Of a DNA stretch of 64,000 nt, positions 60,737 to 64,000 are shown piece by piece. The position numbers and the translations under genes were made by a program. Position 1 is the stretch's first letter, and each line of letters begins with the position of its first letter. The notes below the pieces were generated by a model. It made no database searches. It was not told where the DNA came from and saw only the letters and a program-made list of their open reading frames with translations. Source of the stretch: Acidipropionibacterium virtanenii (lineage in GTDB: Bacteria > Actinomycetota > Actinomycetes > Propionibacteriales > Propionibacteriaceae); assembly GCF_003325455.1 (NCBI RefSeq), contig NZ_CP025198.1:2480001-2544000 (forward strand). Direction: 5' to 3'.

Positions 60737-61707
60737 GGCCGTCCCTGGCCGGGATCCTCGTCGAGGAAGGCGTTGATCGCGTCATAGGCCTCGCGCAGCG
60801 GCCGGGCGAATCGCGGCAGCGTGATGAATCCGTGCAGCGCACCGGGCTCCCGGAGGATCCGGACCCGGTTGCCGGCCTCCTGGAGGCGGCGCCCGTAGGC
60901 CTCCCCCTCGTCGCGCAGCAGATCCAGTTCGGCACTGATCACCAGGGTGTGGGGCTGGCCGGACAGATCGGTGGCCATCAGCGGGGAGACCCGGGGGCTT
61001 CTGCGCTCGGCCGGTTCGGGGGCGTAGAGCTCCAGGTAGTCCTGAACCTCCGTGTTGGTGAGCCGGTAGTCGGCGCCGTGCTCGCGCACCGATGCGAAGG
61101 GAGAGGTGCGAGGGTCGTGGTCCCAGTGGGTGACCGGATAGAGCAGGATCTGGCGGCTCGGCATCGCCGAGTGCTCCTCGCGCAGCATGAGGCAGGTGAC
61201 GGCGGCCAGGTTGGCGCCGGCGGAGTCTCCGACCATGACGATCCGCGAGGGATCGGTGACACCGGCCAGACCGGGCTCCTCGAGGAGCAGCCGGGCGATC
61301 CGGTGGCAATCCTCCAGGCCGGCCGGGAAGGGGAACTCGGGAGCGAGCCGGTAGTCGACCGACGCGACGACGGCCCCGGTGAGCTCGGCCATGGTGAGGC
61401 AGGCCGGGGTGTAGGAGTCGATGTCTCCGGTGACCCACCCCCCGCCGTGGAAGAACAGCAACACCTCGTCGCGGCGCACTGTCGACGGTTCGAAGACGCG
61501 CACCGGGATGGAGTGGCCGCCGTCGGCCGAGCGCACCTCCCGGTCCAGGTCGTGGTAGCGCATCGCCGGCAGCGCCGCCATCTGACGCTGGAGCCGGCGG
61601 ACCTTCTCGTAGTCCTCGCGCATGTTGACCCGCGGAGCGGCGAAGAGGCTCATCACGGCGCGCGCCAGCCGGCTGACGGGCCGGTGGGGCGCATGATCGG
61701 TTCCCAT
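60733..61707 (-). CDS. Alpha/beta hydrolase, HSL/acetyl-esterase family
   Basis: A 324-aa carboxylesterase-type enzyme. LLFFHGGGWVTGDIDSY gives the HGGG oxyanion motif (about 83-99). VMVGDSAGANLAAV gives the GDSAG nucleophile Ser (about 166). ISAELDLLRDEGEAY gives the catalytic Asp, and GALHGFITLPR the His (near 291). First gene of the three-gene operon; the ATG at 61707 lies 6 nt after TAGGCT (leaderless). Together with the acyltransferase it suggests making and breaking of an ester. Confidence 0.92.
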   Translation of the reverse strand: MGTDHAPHRPVSRLARAVMSLFAAPRVNMREDYEKVRRLQRQMAALPAMRYHDLDREVRSADGGHSIPVRVFEPSTVRRDEVLLFFHGGGWVTGDIDSYTPACLTMAELTGAVVASVDYRLAPEFPFPAGLEDCHRIARLLLEEPGLAGVTDPSRIVMVGDSAGANLAAVTCLMLREEHSAMPSRQILLYPVTHWDHDPRTSPFASVREHGADYRLTNTEVQDYLELYAPEPAERRSPRVSPLMATDLSGQPHTLVISAELDLLRDEGEAYGRRLQEAGNRVRILREPGALHGFITLPRFARPLREAYDAINAFLDEDPGQGRP

Positions 61708-61713
61708 GGCACC

Positions 61714-61719
61714 AGCCTA
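61714..61719 (-). promoter_or_regulatory. -10 box of leaderless hydrolase operon
   Basis: TAGGCT on the minus strand ends 6 nt before the ATG at 61707. Confidence 0.5.
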
Positions 61720-61801
61720 GGGAGCAGGGGCCGATCCGAGGTGGGGACAGCCCGACAACCAGACGCCGGGCAACCTGATGTCGCGCGACCGGCAGGGCTT
61801 C

Positions 61802-61807
61802 TAGGTT
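61802..61807 (+). promoter_or_regulatory. -10 box of leaderless two-component operon
   Basis: TAGGTT ends 7 nt before the ATG at 61815, favouring this ATG over the in-frame TTG at 61806. Confidence 0.5.
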
Positions 61808-61814
61808 GGGGACC

Positions 61815-63131
61815 ATGGCAAGTACACCTGTGGCACGACGCCATCCGGCCGCGCCCGAACCGGCGCGTGCGGCGCGATGGGCATCGGGAGTGGGACGACG
61901 ACTCGGCTACGAGTTCTGCGGATTCATCCTGGCGGTGGTGGCCTTCGTCCTGGTCATCCCGTTCTTCTTCGCCGGCGTCGGCACCTCGATCGTCTGGATC
62001 GGCCTGCCGATCCTCGTCCTCACAACCCTGTTCGCCCGCAGCTTCGCCCACCTGGAGCGCACGATGCTGCGAGGAATGCTGAGGATCGACGCCCCCACGC
62101 CGCAGCACAAGACTCCCTACCCCGGTGCGGGCTGGTTCTCCCGGATGCTCACCCCGCTGCGCGATCCTCAGTCGTGGCTCAACATGGCCTGGGTCTTCGT
62201 CGACTTCTTCCTGAAGCTCATCACCTTCGTCATCTCCGTCGTGTGGTTCGTGGGGGCTCTGGCGACGATCGCCGGGCCGATCACCGAGATCGTGCTGCGC
62301 CTGGTGCTGCCGGACGACGACTACAGCGGCCTGGGCGAACTGCTGGGGTTCAGCGGCCAGGCCGCTCTGGTGTTCGACCTCGTCAGCGAGTTCCTCATCG
62401 GCCTCGTCTTCCTGCTCACCCTCTCCCCGGTGCTGCGCGGGCTGACCGGCCTGCACCGGGTGATCAGCCACGGCATGCTGTGCTCGCGCTGGGACGCCCA
62501 GCAGGAGCTGGAGCGCACCAGGGCGTCGCGGTCGGCGGGCCGGACGGCCGAGTCCGAGGGCCTGCGCCGCCTGGAGCGCGACCTCCACGACGGGCCGCAG
62601 CAACGACTCATCCGCTCATCGATGGATCTGGCCCGCGCCGAGCGGATGATGGGCCGGGAACCCGAGCGGGCGGCGTCCCTGATCGCCGAGATCCGCGGCC
62701 AGACCAATGCCACCCTGGCCGAGCTGCGCCAACTCTCACGGGGCATCGCCCCTCCGCTGCTGGTCGATCGGGGGCTGGGGGCGGCGCTCGCCGAGATAGC
62801 CGGCAACTCGACGATCCCGACGTCGGTCGACTGCCCGCCCGGCAGGCTCCCGCTGCACGTGGAGACGGGCATCTACTATGTGGCCTCCGAGGCCTTGGCC
62901 AATGCCAACAAGCACTCTCGGGCGACGTCCATCGCGATCAGAGTGACCGTTGACGGCCACAACGCCGCCGTGCGGATCTCGGACAACGGGATCGGCGGCG
63001 CCCAGAATCTCGCGGGCCACGGTCTGCAAGGATTGAGAGAGAGGGTGGCCTCGCTCGAGGGCTCCCTGAGCATCGGCTCCCCCGTCGGGGAGGGCACCAG
63101 TGTGGAGGCGGTGATCCCATGCGCATCGTGA
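61815..63131 (+). CDS. Sensor histidine kinase, NarL-partner type
   Basis: A 438-aa membrane kinase. Residues about 30-215 hold four hydrophobic segments of a 'putative sensor' domain. HisKA_3 dimerisation follows with RRLERDLHDGPQQRLI (phospho-acceptor His258). The HATPase_c domain has EALANANKHSRAT (N box), RISDNGIGG (G1) and GHGLQGLRERVASLEGSLSIGS (G2). The response regulator gene overlaps its end by 13 nt. Signal unknown; similar pairs often respond to envelope stress. Confidence 0.94.
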   Translation: MASTPVARRHPAAPEPARAARWASGVGRRLGYEFCGFILAVVAFVLVIPFFFAGVGTSIVWIGLPILVLTTLFARSFAHLERTMLRGMLRIDAPTPQHKTPYPGAGWFSRMLTPLRDPQSWLNMAWVFVDFFLKLITFVISVVWFVGALATIAGPITEIVLRLVLPDDDYSGLGELLGFSGQAALVFDLVSEFLIGLVFLLTLSPVLRGLTGLHRVISHGMLCSRWDAQQELERTRASRSAGRTAESEGLRRLERDLHDGPQQRLIRSSMDLARAERMMGREPERAASLIAEIRGQTNATLAELRQLSRGIAPPLLVDRGLGAALAEIAGNSTIPTSVDCPPGRLPLHVETGIYYVASEALANANKHSRATSIAIRVTVDGHNAAVRISDNGIGGAQNLAGHGLQGLRERVASLEGSLSIGSPVGEGTSVEAVIPCAS

Positions 63132-63760
63132 TCGCCGACGACTCGGCGCTCATCAGGGAGGGTCTGCGGCTGATCCTGGAGGACGCCGGCCACGAGGTGG
63201 TCGGATCCGCAGGATCCGAGCCCGAACTCGTCGCCGAGGCCCTGCGGGCCCGCCCCGATCTCACGATCGCTGACATCCGGATGCCCCCTCACCACACCGA
63301 CGAGGGCCTTCGTGCGGTCAAGCGGATCCGGGCCGAGTGGCCCGGCGCCCCGGTGCTGCTGCTCAGCCAGTACGTGGTGGTGTCCTACGCCGAGGAGCTG
63401 ATGTCCTCGGGATCGGAGGCCACCGGATACCTGCTCAAGGACCGGGTCTCGGACATCGACGCCTTCAACGACGCCGTGGACAGGGTCGCCTCCGGTGGGC
63501 TGGTGATGGACCCGGAGGTCGTCTCCCAGGTGATCTCCGCCCAGCGGCGCACGCCGCTGGACGAGCTGACGGCCCGGGAGCGCGAAGTTCTGGAGCTCAT
63601 CGGGCAGGGCCTCACCAATGCCACGATCGCCGAGCATCTGGTGATCACCGACGGGGCGGTGGAGAAGCACATCCAGCGGATCTTCGCCAAGCTGGGGCTG
63701 GCCGCCGACGCGAATGTGCACCGCCGGGTGATGGCGGTGCTCACTCTGCAGAAGGGCTGA
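63119..63760 (+). CDS. Response regulator, NarL/FixJ family
   Basis: A 213-aa regulator: receiver domain with Asp7/Asp8, phospho-acceptor Asp52 (IADIRMPP) and YLLKD Lys (near 105), then a LuxR HTH (LTAREREVLELIGQGLTNATIAEHL, GAVEKHIQRIFAKLGL, about 148-195). Phosphorylated by the kinase upstream; targets are unknown. Confidence 0.95.
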   Translation: MRIVIADDSALIREGLRLILEDAGHEVVGSAGSEPELVAEALRARPDLTIADIRMPPHHTDEGLRAVKRIRAEWPGAPVLLLSQYVVVSYAEELMSSGSEATGYLLKDRVSDIDAFNDAVDRVASGGLVMDPEVVSQVISAQRRTPLDELTAREREVLELIGQGLTNATIAEHLVITDGAVEKHIQRIFAKLGLAADANVHRRVMAVLTLQKG

Positions 63761-63800
63761 TCAGATTCCGCGGTTCGCTGCGTCTCCGGCGCGCCTCCGC

Positions 63801-64000
63801 ATGAAGTGTCACCGGCGATACCCTCAGCACTCGTTCGACAACGCCCTGGAGGAAGACAGCGACCCGAAGATCGGGAGGGACCAGCTCCTCACGAATCCGG
63901 ACGCCCGGGAACTGCGCAATGACAGCGTCGAGATCGCCGACCTCATCGGCCGTAGCCGTGGCTCGTCCCGAACTCTGGTCCAACGGTTCAAGGCCCGCTT
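63801..64000 (+). CDS. Possible hypothetical protein, 3' end outside window
   Basis: The ATG at 63801 opens a frame that remains open to the window end (66 codons). The product is hydrophilic (GRDQLLTNPDARELRND, VEIADLIGRSRGSS) with no recognised domain. No ribosome site precedes it and an open frame lies opposite (63741-63983), so its reality is uncertain. Confidence 0.3.
   Translation, partial: MKCHRRYPQHSFDNALEEDSDPKIGRDQLLTNPDARELRNDSVEIADLIGRSRGSSRTLVQRFKAR

Noticed and set aside
63741-63983. 80-codon minus-strand frame near the right edge
   Set aside because: No ribosome site or domain and it overlaps the response regulator end; it cannot be favoured over the opposite frame.

Overview
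The window is high-GC chromosomal DNA from an actinobacterium, most likely a Propionibacteriaceae member (Acidipropionibacterium/Propionibacterium-like). This is inferred from the very GC-rich third codon positions, the actinobacterial gene orders (infC-rpmI-rplT-trmH-pheS-pheT; rsmI-tatD-rsmA-ispE; glmU-prs-rplY-pth-mfd-mazG-eno-ftsB-DUF501-ppx), the encapsulin/DyP pair and the rRNA sequences. I could run no database search, so the genus is inference. Many genes appear leaderless: a TANNNT -10 box lies 6-7 nt before the ATG/GTG, as is common in Actinobacteria.

Layout. 1-8.1 kb (minus): infC (ATC start, with an upstream attenuator-like hairpin), rpmI, rplT, trmH-type methylase, a DUF2339-like membrane protein, pheS and pheT (pheT runs off the left edge). 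8.2-13.9 kb (minus): a complete 16S-23S-5S operon with two promoters and a strong terminator. 14-21.6 kb: lipoprotein and NUDIX hydrolase, Bax inhibitor-1 protein, APC permease, DDAH-type amidinohydrolase, a tRNA-Gly/Val/Asp cluster, and a DyP peroxidase-encapsulin operon. 21.6-25.1 kb: two tandem LuxR-type regulators and a DoxX-like protein. 25.2-33.9 kb (minus): an unusual class I-shaped tRNA with anticodon UAA, ppx, DUF501, ftsB, eno, mazG, a lipoprotein and mfd.

Between mfd and pth (33.9-41.07 kb), which are near neighbours in related genomes, lies an accessory island. It holds a 1195-aa SIR2-domain protein resembling anti-phage defence-associated sirtuins (DSR), a 59-aa ORF overlapping its start codon, a complete IS21-family element with a 6-bp target duplication placed just after the SIR2 stop codon, and a degraded coding remnant. 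This is the best candidate for an undescribed defence locus. The SIR2 gene has visibly lower GC and more relaxed codon use than its neighbours.

41-49.9 kb (mostly minus): pth, rplY, prs, glmU, a tRNA-Gln-like gene, a TetR regulator, and the rsmI-tatD-rsmA-ispE-marR operon. 49.9-64 kb: protein O-mannosyltransferase, uracil permease, a Ser/Thr kinase, 5-oxoprolinase genes (pxpA and a fused pxpB-pxpC), an ABC-class ATPase, CsbD, a three-gene operon (alpha/beta hydrolase, condensation-like acyltransferase, zinc-ribbon membrane protein), and a NarL-type two-component system. A possible partial ORF runs off the right edge.
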